Below, piece after piece: positions 51,519-59,074 of a stretch of 64,000 bases of DNA (within the stretch, counting starts at the first letter, position 1; each line of letters opens with the position of its first letter). The translations under genes and the position numbers were made by a program. The stretch is from Hymenobacter terricola (GTDB taxonomy: Bacteria > Bacteroidota > Bacteroidia > Cytophagales > Hymenobacteraceae), in assembly GCF_017921975.2 (NCBI RefSeq), contig NZ_JAGEMO020000009.1, forward strand, positions 62,001 to 126,000, in the 5' to 3' direction. A model generated the notes under the pieces. It searched no databases. It was not told the origin of the DNA and saw only the letters and a list, made by a program, of their open reading frames with translations.

Positions 51519-51926
51519 TTACTGCATTTCTGCCAGAAACGCTTGCAAGCCAATGAGCGGTACGCGCGGAAAGTCAATCTGCCGCAATACTTCAAAGTGC
51601 CGGTCATTGGTCAGCAGGTAGTCGGCATTGGCCGCGATGGCTACGTCCACAAATTTATTGTCGTCCGGGTCGGCTTCGATGAGCTGCCACTTGAAGTAGG
51701 CTTCCTGAAAAGACGTATTGGGGGCGTTCAGCAGAATTTCGGTTACGCGCCGGGCAGTAGTGGCGGAGTAGTGAGCCGCTAGAGTCTCCTCGTATTCGGT
51801 GAGGATTTCATTGCTGAGCACCCACTCGAATGCCTCGCTGGCAAACAATTCGTACAGACGATGAAAAGGACTATTGCGGTTGAGCGACGCGAGCAGGCAG
51901 TTGGTATCAACGACTACCCGCTGCAT
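51519..51926 (-). CDS. PIN-family toxin (COG1569 type)
   Basis: 135 residues. PIN residues: Asp7 in VVVDTNCLLASL, an acidic pair in LSNEILTEYEETL, and DPDDNKFVDVAIAANADYLLTNDRHF, the characteristic end of this family. Predicted metal-dependent RNase toxin of a TA pair. Its start codon shares one base with the stop of the antitoxin gene (TGATG type). The type 2 repeats begin 3 bp after its stop codon. Confidence 0.9.
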   Translation of the reverse strand: MQRVVVDTNCLLASLNRNSPFHRLYELFASEAFEWVLSNEILTEYEETLAAHYSATTARRVTEILLNAPNTSFQEAYFKWQLIEADPDDNKFVDVAIAANADYLLTNDRHFEVLRQIDFPRVPLIGLQAFLAEMQ

Positions 51927-52147
51927 CAGGAAGGAGCGTTGAGCATCCGTTCGTAGTCTTCGGCCGTGTAGCCGCGCTCGGCATCAATACGTTCCACTTC
52001 GGCCAGCATCTTTTGCGACAAATGCGCCACGATTACGCGGCGTAGTTCCAAGGTGTCTTCGTCGCTCATGCCCCGCTCAAACAAGCGCAGCAGGCTGATT
52101 TGGAGACTATTGAGTTTGGTGGGCTGAACGGGTGCGGTGGGTGCCAT
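51926..52147 (-). CDS. antitoxin of the PIN module
   Basis: 73 residues, helical and charged (TKLNSLQISLLRLFERGMSD, then LRRVIVAHLSQKMLAEVERI, ending GYTAEDYERMLNAPS). This form commonly precedes COG1569 PIN toxins. It overlaps the toxin gene by one base, so translation is coupled. No DNA-binding motif is evident. Confidence 0.82.
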   Translation of the reverse strand: MAPTAPVQPTKLNSLQISLLRLFERGMSDEDTLELRRVIVAHLSQKMLAEVERIDAERGYTAEDYERMLNAPS

Positions 52148-52218
52148 GACGAACGGGCAATGGATGATACAGCAAGATAACGCCGGTTAGCCAAAAAGGG
52201 TGCTTGGCGGTGTATCGT

Positions 52219-52334
52219 CAACAGAAACGCTCGCTATTGGTGTCGCTGGGGTGGCGGGCGGGGGGCGGGGGCGGGGTGTCGTCAGCAGAAACTCTCGCTA
52301 CTTGGGCCGCTGGGGTGGCGGCCGGGGCGCGGGG
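52219..52334. repeat. type 2 island repeat, two tandem copies
   Basis: Copies at 52219 and 52283, 64 bp apart (CAACAGAAACGCTCGCTA and CAGCAGAAACTCTCGCTA), each followed by CGCTGGGGTGGCGG and a G-rich run. Same orientation as the others, although the gene on its left runs the other way. Confidence 0.87.
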
Positions 52335-52408
52335 ATGGGGGTGGGCGGGTAGCTTTCGTTCGTCGTATCTTAGATGGACAAACGCCTGATGTAGTAGGCC
52401 ACGATAAA

Positions 52409-52606
52409 ATGAAAAAGACCGAGGACATACCCGCCGAAGTGTTGCAAGCGGCTGCGCGGCAAGCATCATTGCGGGCCGTGAGCGAGAGCCGGGCGCTGGG
52501 CCTCACCGTGACGGTTTACGAAAACGGCAAACTGGTGCGGATTCACGCCAACGGGCAGCGTGAAGTAGTGATAGACCAGTACCAGAACCCCGGCCGCAAA
52601 GCCTAA
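52409..52606 (+). CDS. small antitoxin-like protein paired with a zeta-type kinase
   Basis: 65 residues. The N-terminal half is helical (EDIPAEVLQAAARQASLRAV); the C-terminal half is a beta-hairpin with LTVTVYENGKLVRIHANGQ. The stop is followed after 2 bp by the zeta-like gene, the usual order for such pairs. It is not the classical epsilon antitoxin. The hairpin is typical of short proteins preceding COG4185-like kinases in Bacteroidota. Confidence 0.78.
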   Translation: MKKTEDIPAEVLQAAARQASLRAVSESRALGLTVTVYENGKLVRIHANGQREVVIDQYQNPGRKA

Positions 52607-52608
52607 TA

Positions 52609-53340
52609 ATGGCAACGATTACCATTCCGCGGCTGCGCCTGTTTGCCGGTCCCAACGGCTCGGGCAAATCGGCGCTGCTGGATGAATTGCGCGGGCAGTT
52701 CAATCTGGGCGTGTATGTGAATGCCGATGAGATTGAGAAGCAGCTGGTCCGGCAGCGGTTCCTGCATCTGTCCGATTACCAACTGGCCGCGACGCAGACC
52801 GACTTTGCCGCATTTCTGGCAGGTGGGAAAACGGCCGTCGGAGCGCAAACCAGCCAGGAAATAGGGCTGCATGTTGCCGAAAATATTGTGGTAATGCAGC
52901 CGGAAGCAGCAGTGAATTCTTACGTGGCGGCCACGGTGGCCGACTTTCTACGGCATCAATTGCTGGCGGCCAAGCTCAGCTTCACGTTTGAGTCGGTGAT
53001 GTCGCACCGGTCGAAGCTGGAGTTTTTACAGTTGGCGGCCACCACGGGCTACCGTACCTACCTCTACTACATTGCCACGGAAACCCCGGCCGTGAACGTA
53101 GACCGGGTAAGCAACCGGGTGAGCAAAGGCGGACACGGCGTTTCGACGGAAAAAATTGTGAGTCGATATGCAAAAAGCCTGGGCCTTTTAGTTGAAACTA
53201 TGCAGCAGGTAAACCGGGCGTATCTGTTCGATAATTCGGGCGCGTCCATCTGGTGGTTTGCCGAATACGAGCCGGGTAAACTAACGACGATTGGGCCGGA
53301 TATACCAGAATGGTTTCGGCGAGCTTGGATGGGAACCTGA
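52609..53340 (+). CDS. zeta-toxin-like P-loop kinase
   Basis: 243 residues with Walker A GPNGSGKS (14-21), the acidic motif VNADEIEKQL, the TFESVMSHRSK block and the conserved Arg-rich RVSNRVSKGGHGVSTEKIVSRY near 165-190. Zeta toxins phosphorylate UDP-N-acetylglucosamine; this subfamily (COG4185-like) is annotated as predicted ATPase/toxin and its substrate is not proven. It is coupled to a short antitoxin-like gene. A type 2 repeat begins 5 bp after its stop. Confidence 0.87.
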   Translation: MATITIPRLRLFAGPNGSGKSALLDELRGQFNLGVYVNADEIEKQLVRQRFLHLSDYQLAATQTDFAAFLAGGKTAVGAQTSQEIGLHVAENIVVMQPEAAVNSYVAATVADFLRHQLLAAKLSFTFESVMSHRSKLEFLQLAATTGYRTYLYYIATETPAVNVDRVSNRVSKGGHGVSTEKIVSRYAKSLGLLVETMQQVNRAYLFDNSGASIWWFAEYEPGKLTTIGPDIPEWFRRAWMGT

Positions 53341-53344
53341 AGAC

Positions 53345-53389
53345 ACTGTCGCTACTTGGGCCGCTGGGGTGGCGGCCGGGGGCGGGGTG
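53345..53389. repeat. type 2 island repeat, single copy
   Basis: CGCTACTTGGGCCGCTGGGG, then TGGCGGCCGGGGGCGGGG, starting 5 bp after the zeta-like stop codon. Confidence 0.87.
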
Positions 53390-53392
53390 AAG

Positions 53393-53484
53393 TGTACAAG
53401 AATAATCGGATTTTGAAAAATTCTTGTACAGAATCACACGATGGTTTGTACAAGAATAAATCGATTTTCGAAAATACTTGTACA
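53393..53484. repeat. pair of 38-bp palindromes (TGTACAAG type)
   Basis: Two units, 53393-53430 and 53447-53484, each from TGTACAAGAATA to CTTGTACA with an AT-rich centre (GATTTTGAAAAA or GATTTTCGAAAA), separated by 16 bp. They follow directly on the type 2 repeat. Confidence 0.9.
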
Positions 53485-53558
53485 AACTGCCGAAGGCCCA
53501 AGGCAGCGCAACAGCACATGGTAACAGTCGGGATGAATCGAATAGGGAGCATTCGTCG

Positions 53559-53566
53559 TATTTTTG
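53559..53566 (+). promoter_or_regulatory. putative -7 box (TATTTTTG)
   Basis: Exact TANNTTTG match 24 bp before the DUF433 ATG; no clear -33 element. Confidence 0.45.
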
Positions 53567-53589
53567 ACCACCCACCCATTCCAACCCGC

Positions 53590-53823
53590 ATGGACACCGC
53601 CGCCATCACTGCCTACATCGAACTGAACCCGCAGGTGCGCTTCGGCAAGCCGGTGGTGAAGGGCACGCGCACGACCGTGGCCGAAGTGCTGGAAATGCTG
53701 GCCAACGGCATGAGCGCCGCCGACATTGCCGAGGACTTCCCAGCTATCGGCGCGGCGCAGGTGCGGGCCTGCCTGCTGTACGCGGCCTATAAGGAAAGCA
53801 TCGTGCTGCTGGCCGCCGCGTAG
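53590..53823 (+). CDS. DUF433 antitoxin
   Basis: 77 residues of the DUF433 family (helix-turn-helix-like): NPQVRFGKPVVKGTRTTVAEVLEMLANG and MSAADIAEDFP are signature blocks, read here as short successive motifs. These proteins regularly precede DUF5615 PIN-like genes as predicted TA pairs. The toxin starts 6 bp downstream. The start MDTAAITAY at 53590 is downstream of a good -7 box. Confidence 0.93.
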   Translation: MDTAAITAYIELNPQVRFGKPVVKGTRTTVAEVLEMLANGMSAADIAEDFPAIGAAQVRACLLYAAYKESIVLLAAA

Positions 53824-53829
53824 CTGCTC

Positions 53830-54171
53830 ATGCGCCTGCTGCTGGGCGAAAACATCTCCTGGCGCTTGGCCGCCTACCTGCGGCCGCATTGCGCGGCGGT
53901 GCTGCACGTTCGCGACATCAACCTGGACAACAGCCCCGATACCAGCATCTGGCGCTACGCCAAGCAGCACGGCTACGATGTGCTGACCAAGGACGAGAAT
54001 TTCCTGCGGCTGGTGCTGGCTGAAGGCTTTCCGCCCCGTGTGGTGGCCGTGCAAAATGCCCAAGTGCCCGTGGCGAAGCTGGCGGAGTTCCTGCTGGCGC
54101 GGCTACCGCAGATTCAGGCGTTTTTGGGGCCGCAGACGGAGTTTGGGCTGTTGCAGCTGCGGCTACCGTGA
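53830..54171 (+). CDS. DUF5615 PIN-like toxin
   Basis: 113 residues. Family blocks are RLLLGENISWRLAAYL, HVRDINLDNSPDTSIWRYAK and VLTKDENF. The family normally has DEN at the start of the first helix; here it is GEN (Gly6), so one of the expected acidic, metal-binding residues is missing, while the others (Asp of TKDENF and of SPDTSIW) are kept. It may be inactive or use another residue. A degenerate type 2 repeat follows 10 bp after the stop. Confidence 0.88.
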   Translation: MRLLLGENISWRLAAYLRPHCAAVLHVRDINLDNSPDTSIWRYAKQHGYDVLTKDENFLRLVLAEGFPPRVVAVQNAQVPVAKLAEFLLARLPQIQAFLGPQTEFGLLQLRLP

Positions 54172-54181
54172 GTAGAAACTA

Positions 54182-54225
54182 AAGAAACTTCCGCTACCCT
54201 TGCCGCTTGGGGTGGCGGCCGGGGC
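54182..54225. repeat. type 2 island repeat, diverged copy
   Basis: AAGAAACTTCCGCTACCC, then GCCGCTTGGGGTGGCGGCC, with a shortened G-rich tail. Starts 10 bp after the DUF5615 stop. Confidence 0.8.
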
Positions 54226-54231
54226 AAAGAC

Positions 54232-54324
54232 TGTACGAGTGAACATGCATTTCGCCAACCCAGTCGTACACATTTCACTGCGCGGTTGTACGACTGCAAA
54301 TAGATTTTCGAAATCAGTCGTACA
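54232..54324. repeat. pair of 38-39 bp palindromes (TGTACGA type)
   Basis: Units 54232-54270 (TGTACGAGTG to AGTCGTACA) and 54287-54324 (TGTACGACTG to CAGTCGTACA, centre GATTTTCGAAAT), 16 bp apart. Same plan as 53393-53484 with a different end sequence. Confidence 0.88.
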
Positions 54325-54483
54325 TACCTGGCCGGCCAAACCTGGGAGGGCAAAGGGCGGGTGGCGTGCTGTGGCCCACGTTTCGGAGGCACACGCCGAA
54401 AGTAGGGCGGGGCTGGCTGAAAATAAACCCGGCCGGAAACGGCGGCAATCGATACATTTAGGGCCTCACCAACTCCCATGCTC

Positions 54484-55689
54484 ATGGCCGACGACGAACA
54501 GCCCGCCTTCGATGACCAACCGGCGGTGCCGCCCCTGCCCGAAATCAAAGCCTATGGCTTTTTGCAGGAGCAGGCCGAGCAGCACATCACGCAAGCCAAA
54601 GCGGTGGAGCAATACATCGAAGAGCTGCGCACCGACGCCCGCTACCGGCCCTGGTTCGAGCAGTTCCACCCCGATAGCGTGCCATCGTTCATTCAGCACT
54701 ATGCGCTGGCCAAACACCGCGCCCTGGACCACGGCGAAAACGTGGCCCGCTGGATGCAGGAGCGCATCACCGAATACACCGACGCCGCCTACGTGCGGCT
54801 GTGGGATATTCAGCACAAAAAGCTGTTTGACCTGCAATGCCAGTGGCGCGCCGGGCAGCTGACCCTGCCCAAAATCGACGTGAGTGAGCAGTTTGAAGAG
54901 TGGAGCGCCCGCATCCACCGCTGCCCGTTTCTGGAGCCAATTTCGGCCGAGGATTTTGACCTGTATTGCCAGTTTGTGGCCACTACGCCCGATTTTGTGG
55001 CCGACGTGGAAGGCAATGAGTACACCGAGTGGCAGGATTACGACGAATTCAAGGAGGAATATTGCGGGGATGCCCACGACCTGAGCATCCCCGAGTGGTA
55101 CCACTACTACAATGCCCACCGGGGCACCGCCGTGCTGTTGGGCCTGCCCAACCTGCGCGGAGCCAAGGAAATGTATTACCGGAAAGTGCTGCACGAAGCC
55201 GAACGACCCGCCCGCGAGCAGGCCCGGGCCGAGCGCGAAGCCGAGCAGGCCGCCAACCCGCCCGATGCCCGGCCGCGCCTGAACTATGCCGACCAGGACG
55301 CCCACTCGCTGGCCTTTGCGCGGCGCTTCGAGCCGGGCAAGCTGTCGCGCCTGCTGGAAACCTATCAGGAAGCAGATAAACCGCGTGAAGGCAGGAGCCT
55401 GAAGCGAGCCCTGGAAACCCTGGAAAACGCCCACGACGACGTGATTGAGATTGAGCACCACGCCGATTGGCGGCATGCCGTCATCAGGGCGGCGGCCCAC
55501 TACCGGCGGCAGCGCCTGCTCGAAGCCCTGCCGGTGGTGTTTGAGGAGTACCAGACCCGGCAGGCGCTTGGCATTGCCCATCCGCCACTGACCGATTACG
55601 AGTCGAAGTTCAAAGCCTCGAAGTACACCAAAAAGCAGATTCTGAAAGCCCGCGCCCTGCTGGGCGAGCCCGAAGACTTTAGTTATTAA
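54484..55689 (+). CDS. unknown 400-residue protein, intact paralogue
   Basis: About 401 residues, soluble, highly charged and helical. Notable blocks are AYVRLWDIQHKKLFDLQCQW (about 100), IPEWYHYYNAHRG followed by LLGLPNLRGAKEMYYRKVL (about 205-235) and a C-terminal block HADWRHAVIRAAAHYRRQRL, LPVVFEEYQTRQALGI. I do not recognise a family. The start may be 54478 (MLMADDE) or 54484; a TACATTTA near-consensus box is 26-33 bp upstream. A decayed copy follows it in tandem. Position next to TA modules hints at an accessory function, nothing more. Confidence 0.75.
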   Translation: MADDEQPAFDDQPAVPPLPEIKAYGFLQEQAEQHITQAKAVEQYIEELRTDARYRPWFEQFHPDSVPSFIQHYALAKHRALDHGENVARWMQERITEYTDAAYVRLWDIQHKKLFDLQCQWRAGQLTLPKIDVSEQFEEWSARIHRCPFLEPISAEDFDLYCQFVATTPDFVADVEGNEYTEWQDYDEFKEEYCGDAHDLSIPEWYHYYNAHRGTAVLLGLPNLRGAKEMYYRKVLHEAERPAREQARAEREAEQAANPPDARPRLNYADQDAHSLAFARRFEPGKLSRLLETYQEADKPREGRSLKRALETLENAHDDVIEIEHHADWRHAVIRAAAHYRRQRLLEALPVVFEEYQTRQALGIAHPPLTDYESKFKASKYTKKQILKARALLGEPEDFSY

Positions 55690-55801
55690 AGGTGGTCAGG
55701 AAGTCAAAAAGCCTGTCATTCCGAGTCGGAGAGGCAATAAGCCACCCGGTTTTTCGTGGTGGTACCCACGAGCTTATCTTTTCTTGATTACCCACCTCCC
55801 C

Positions 55802-56994
55802 ATGATTGACGACGACGACGACGATGACAGCTTCGTGCCGGACAATGACAAACCGTACTACGACTTCAACCAACAGGAGGCCGACAAGCTCCAGCAGTAG
55901 GCTTACGTGGACGAGGCCGTGGCCGAGGACGTGCTGCACAACGAGCACTACGACGCGTTTTTTGAGCGCTTCCAGCCGGCGGTGCGGGAGCAGTTCGTGC
56001 GGCAGTACGTGAGCCGGCGCAACCTACTGGGCAACCAAGGGGCCTGATTCGGAACAGGCCATGACCCGGCTGCTGATGATTTATGAGCAGCAGGCCTACG
56101 TCCGGCTCTGGGATATTCAGCAGAAGAAGCTGTTTGACCTGCAATGCGCGTGGCGGGCCGAGCGCACCCCGGTGCCCGGTGTGGCGATTGGCGACGACTT
56201 CGGTACCCTCGCGATGGGCATTGAACACTGCGCGGCCGTGCCCCCATCACTCCCTGGCCCTCTACCTGGAGTGGGTGGCGGAGGCCGACTACGCCCAGGA
56301 CCTCAAAGACGACCACGATATCCGTTTCGGCTGGCAAAAGCACGCCGACCTGAAGGCGGCCCTCGGGCCCGCGCCCTACGTGCCTCCGCAAAGCCTTGTT
56401 CACCGGGGAATCCCGAACTGGTACCGGTTTCACAACGCCCGCACCGGCCACGACCACCTGCTGCACCTGCCCGACCTGCGCGGCGCCAAAGAGGAGCGGT
56501 ACCTGCAAGTGCTGCGTGATATCAGGGCGCAGCAGGATGCCGAAGCCGGCCCCCAGCCCGCCCCCGACCAGCGCCCCGCCCAACTCACCGATGTCGAACT
56601 GCCCATCCAACTGGCCGAGTTTGCCCGCCGCTACGAGCCGGCCCGCATCAACCGCTGGCGCGAGGCCTTTGAGGCGGCCCACCCCACGCTCTCGGCCGAA
56701 GAGCAGGAGTTGAACACCATCATTCACTTCGCGCAGGTCCTCGACGAGCCGCTGGCCATCGAAGCCGATGCCGACTGGCGCTTTGCCCTGCGCCGGGCCT
56801 ACTACCACTTCCGCAAACAGAAGCGGCTGGCCGCCCTGCCAGTGGTGCACGAGGCCTACGTGCAACGGCAGGAATGCGGCATCAGTCATCCCTCCCGGCA
56901 TTCGATTAAGCACTATGACCTGGCTTTCCTCACGCGCAGCAGCATCCTCGATGCCCGCAAGCGGCTGGGCGAGCCGCTCGACTTCGATTTCTAA
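55802..56994 (+). pseudogene. decayed tandem paralogue of the 54484 gene
   Basis: It is collinear with the upstream gene over its full length. From ATG 55802 the frame reads through an Asp run and meets TAG at 55898-55900. It then continues (AYVDEAVAEDVLHNEHYDAF) and shifts frame near 56040; the next part has AYVRLWDIQQKKLFDLQCAW. A second shift near 56245, at a C5 run, leads into the last open part (SLALYLEWVAEADY, then PNWYRFHNARTGHDHL, LHLPDLRGAKEERYLQVL and ALPVVHEAYVQRQECGI). Each segment aligns with the intact paralogue. One stop and two shifts make it non-functional. Confidence 0.88.
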
Positions 56995-57081
56995 ATGCCG
57001 CGCCTCCCGGTTACTGCCGCCGGTGGCCTATTCTCCACTACCCGCATAGGCTTGTGACGGTAGCTGCGTACTATTGACCGG

Positions 57082-57495
57082 ATGTTCAATGCTCAACAAT
57101 TCGCTTGTTTCAAGCAGCTGGCAACAGAACCAGCTGGGAGTGCCATCGTTACGTTCGACCGAAGCCGACTTGATGATAAAAACAGGGGGCACGACAGACG
57201 AAGGCTATACGGGCTATTTCGTATTTATTTTTTTGCCGGCGTAATGCTTTATTTCGCACTTGGCCTTTCAATTGTGCTCAAAGATTGGCTGTTCTTCAGT
57301 AGTGCAGTGGTGGGTTTGGTGGGGTTGGCTTTTGGTAGCAAGGCGCTATTAAAAAATAGAGGTGGAATGTTCGTTGCCCCGCCAAATTTCGTATTTGATG
57401 ACGACTTGCAAAGCCTCTTTATTTTGAATAACTCGTCGCCGGTTGGGCAGAATTCACATTATGAGTGCTATGCCAGTCGTGTATTAATTAATTAA
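57082..57495 (+). CDS. small two-helix membrane protein, unknown
   Basis: 137 residues. A soluble start (about 1-45) is followed by two adjacent membrane helices (about 48-68 and 70-88) and a soluble C-terminal part with NFVFDDDLQSLFILNN. No family recognised. AT-rich relative to the genes on its right. The stop codon TAA lies within a perfect palindrome. Start ATG at 57082 is the first in frame. Confidence 0.62.
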   Translation: MFNAQQFACFKQLATEPAGSAIVTFDRSRLDDKNRGHDRRRLYGLFRIYFFAGVMLYFALGLSIVLKDWLFFSSAVVGLVGLAFGSKALLKNRGGMFVAPPNFVFDDDLQSLFILNNSSPVGQNSHYECYASRVLIN

Positions 57496-57506
57496 TTAAT
57501 ACACGA
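57479..57506. repeat. 28-bp perfect palindrome with TTAA iterations
   Basis: CGTGTATTAATTAA and its exact complement without a spacer. It covers the end of the gene at 57082 (the stop codon is inside). Confidence 0.85.
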
Positions 57507-57541
57507 GTTGTTATTCTGAGTTCCAATGAATATTCTGATGA

Positions 57542-57577
57542 AAAAAGCCCCGCCAGCAATTGCTGACGAGGCTTTTT
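57542..57577. terminator. bidirectional terminator
   Basis: AAAAAGCC / GGCTTTTT arms with an inner palindrome CAGCAATTGCTG (57554-57565), between convergent genes. Confidence 0.85.
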
Positions 57578-57593
57578 GGTGCTGTGAGAAACC

Positions 57594-58415
57594 TTACAAA
57601 TAGCCGCCGGTCACCAAATACTCAACTGCGTCTTTCTGCACGACATCTACACCGCCTACCACGCTGCGGTTATGGTACTGGTTGTTCTTTTTTACCAGCA
57701 TTTTGTAGGTCATGTCGCGGGCGCCGGGGTTGTCAGCCATCCAGGCATCAATGTTGAGGCTGGCAACGACCATGCCATCGGGGAGCAGGATGTCGCAGGT
57801 GGCAATGCCTTTGGGCTTGCTCACGGTGCCAACGTAGCCGATTACGGTGCCGCCCTGCTGAATTTCGGTGCGCTGGGTGCGTTTGTTGAACACAATCTGG
57901 GCCGTACCACTGCGTGAGCGCGTCACCGTGGAATACTCCAGCGGCTTGGTGTTGAGCTGGTCGGATTTTTCCTTGGCGTACTTGGCCGACAGCTTTTCGG
58001 AATACGCACTGGTAAACTTGGCAATGCCCGCCGGGTTGGGCTGGCCATCAAGCATTACTTCTTTGCTCACCAGGGCCTCGGCTAGTTGCTGCGCGAAGTT
58101 GAGCCCGGTTTTGCTCATTTCCGCCGTTTCGCCGCCGGGCTGAAACGTCATCATGTAGTAAATAAAGGTTTCGTTGTTGGGCAGCGATGTGATGGTGCCT
58201 TTGGTCTTCATCACCTCTTTGTCGTCGAGGGTGAGCAGCGTGAAGTCTTTCATCATCATGCTGCCCGTCTTGGTCAGCTTGGCCCAAGGCTTTTTATCCA
58301 CGGTAATAACATCGCCTTTGATGGCCACATTCTGAGCATTGGCCGCCGCAAGCGTCAGCAGCAGGAGAAATACCGCCAGGTAGGCGCGGGAAACGAGTGG
58401 GTGCAGGTTGCGCAT
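57594..58415 (-). CDS. secreted hypothetical protein
   Basis: 273 residues with a clear signal peptide (LAVFLLLLTLAAANAQ, cleavage about residue 28). The mature part is soluble, beta-rich at the start (NVAIKGDVITVDKKPWAKL) and at the end (VIGYVGTVSKPKGIATCDILL). Family not recognised. It has its own terminator. ATG at 58415 gives a proper signal peptide. The acyltransferase remnant on the same strand directly upstream indicates that this locus has been rearranged. Confidence 0.75.
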   Translation of the reverse strand: MRNLHPLVSRAYLAVFLLLLTLAAANAQNVAIKGDVITVDKKPWAKLTKTGSMMMKDFTLLTLDDKEVMKTKGTITSLPNNETFIYYMMTFQPGGETAEMSKTGLNFAQQLAEALVSKEVMLDGQPNPAGIAKFTSAYSEKLSAKYAKEKSDQLNTKPLEYSTVTRSRSGTAQIVFNKRTQRTEIQQGGTVIGYVGTVSKPKGIATCDILLPDGMVVASLNIDAWMADNPGARDMTYKMLVKKNNQYHNRSVVGGVDVVQKDAVEYLVTGGYL

Positions 58416-58421
58416 GAAAAA

Positions 58422-58839
58422 TTAAAATAGCGGGTGAAAGTGTGTATAAATGTACTGTAAAATGAAAAACATTCTGAACAGTAGTTGAGAGGCCCATTGC
58501 CACTGGCAGCGCAAAAGCCGGCTGTCCCGCGACGGCTCAACGCGGTCGGGGTAGCGAACGGCAATGAGGAAGCTGCTCAGGACGAAGAAAATGGTTCCGC
58601 CAATATGCCACTGCCCGACAAAAGCGGCCAACAACTCGACTGTGCTGTTATTCGAACGGCCGGCCCGCTGGAACGGGTTACAGTGGAGAAAGAAGACCAT
58701 AAACGCAGCCACAAATCGCACCCCGGCGCAGCCTCAGGATTGCAATGGGCTGACGGGCGGCAGTTTGGATTACTGGGGCCGATTCCACTGGCAACGATTG
58801 CAGGCCTGCAGCAGGTTTCTTGGCAAGAAAAAACAACAT
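58422..58839 (-). pseudogene. N-terminal remnant of an acyltransferase-3 family gene
   Basis: From ATG 58839 the frame encodes about 38 residues ending AILRLRRG. One base lost in the C4 run at 58721-58724 joins it to VRFVAAFMVFFLHC and GGTIFFVLSSFLIAVRY, the first two helices of OafA/acyltransferase-3 proteins (the His of FFLHC is the catalytic one). After about 75 further residues the similarity ends. A full gene has about 350 residues, so it is truncated as well as frameshifted. Confidence 0.78.
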
Positions 58840-59074
58840 TTTCAGGGAGACTGTGCAAAAGACCAAAAAAGACAGCATCTTTGCCATCCCTTTCCTGAAC
58901 TTAATCCATCTACTCAACAAGAAAGCCTGATTGCGCGCAATTTGTAAGGCTTTCCATCATTCCGCCTTCTTCGCTGATTTACACTTGTTGCCCTTGGCCG
59001 TTCGCGTCAGGGAGCAGCCGGGCAGTCTGTTTGCGCTGATTTTTACCACATTTTACCCACTTCTTATTTTTTTC

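Noticed and set aside
51236..51782. Three overlapping plus-strand open frames rich in Gly/Arg/Trp
   Set aside because: They consist mainly of translated type 2 repeat and antisense of the PIN toxin; the composition reflects the G-rich repeat.
53198..53609. Minus-strand open frames with a repeated peptide
   Set aside because: The peptide repeat comes from the two 38-bp palindromes; the rest is antisense of the zeta-like gene end.
53393..54324. CRISPR array
   Set aside because: Repeated palindromes of 38 bp with short gaps, but only two units per site, gaps of 16 bp (too short for spacers) and no cas genes.
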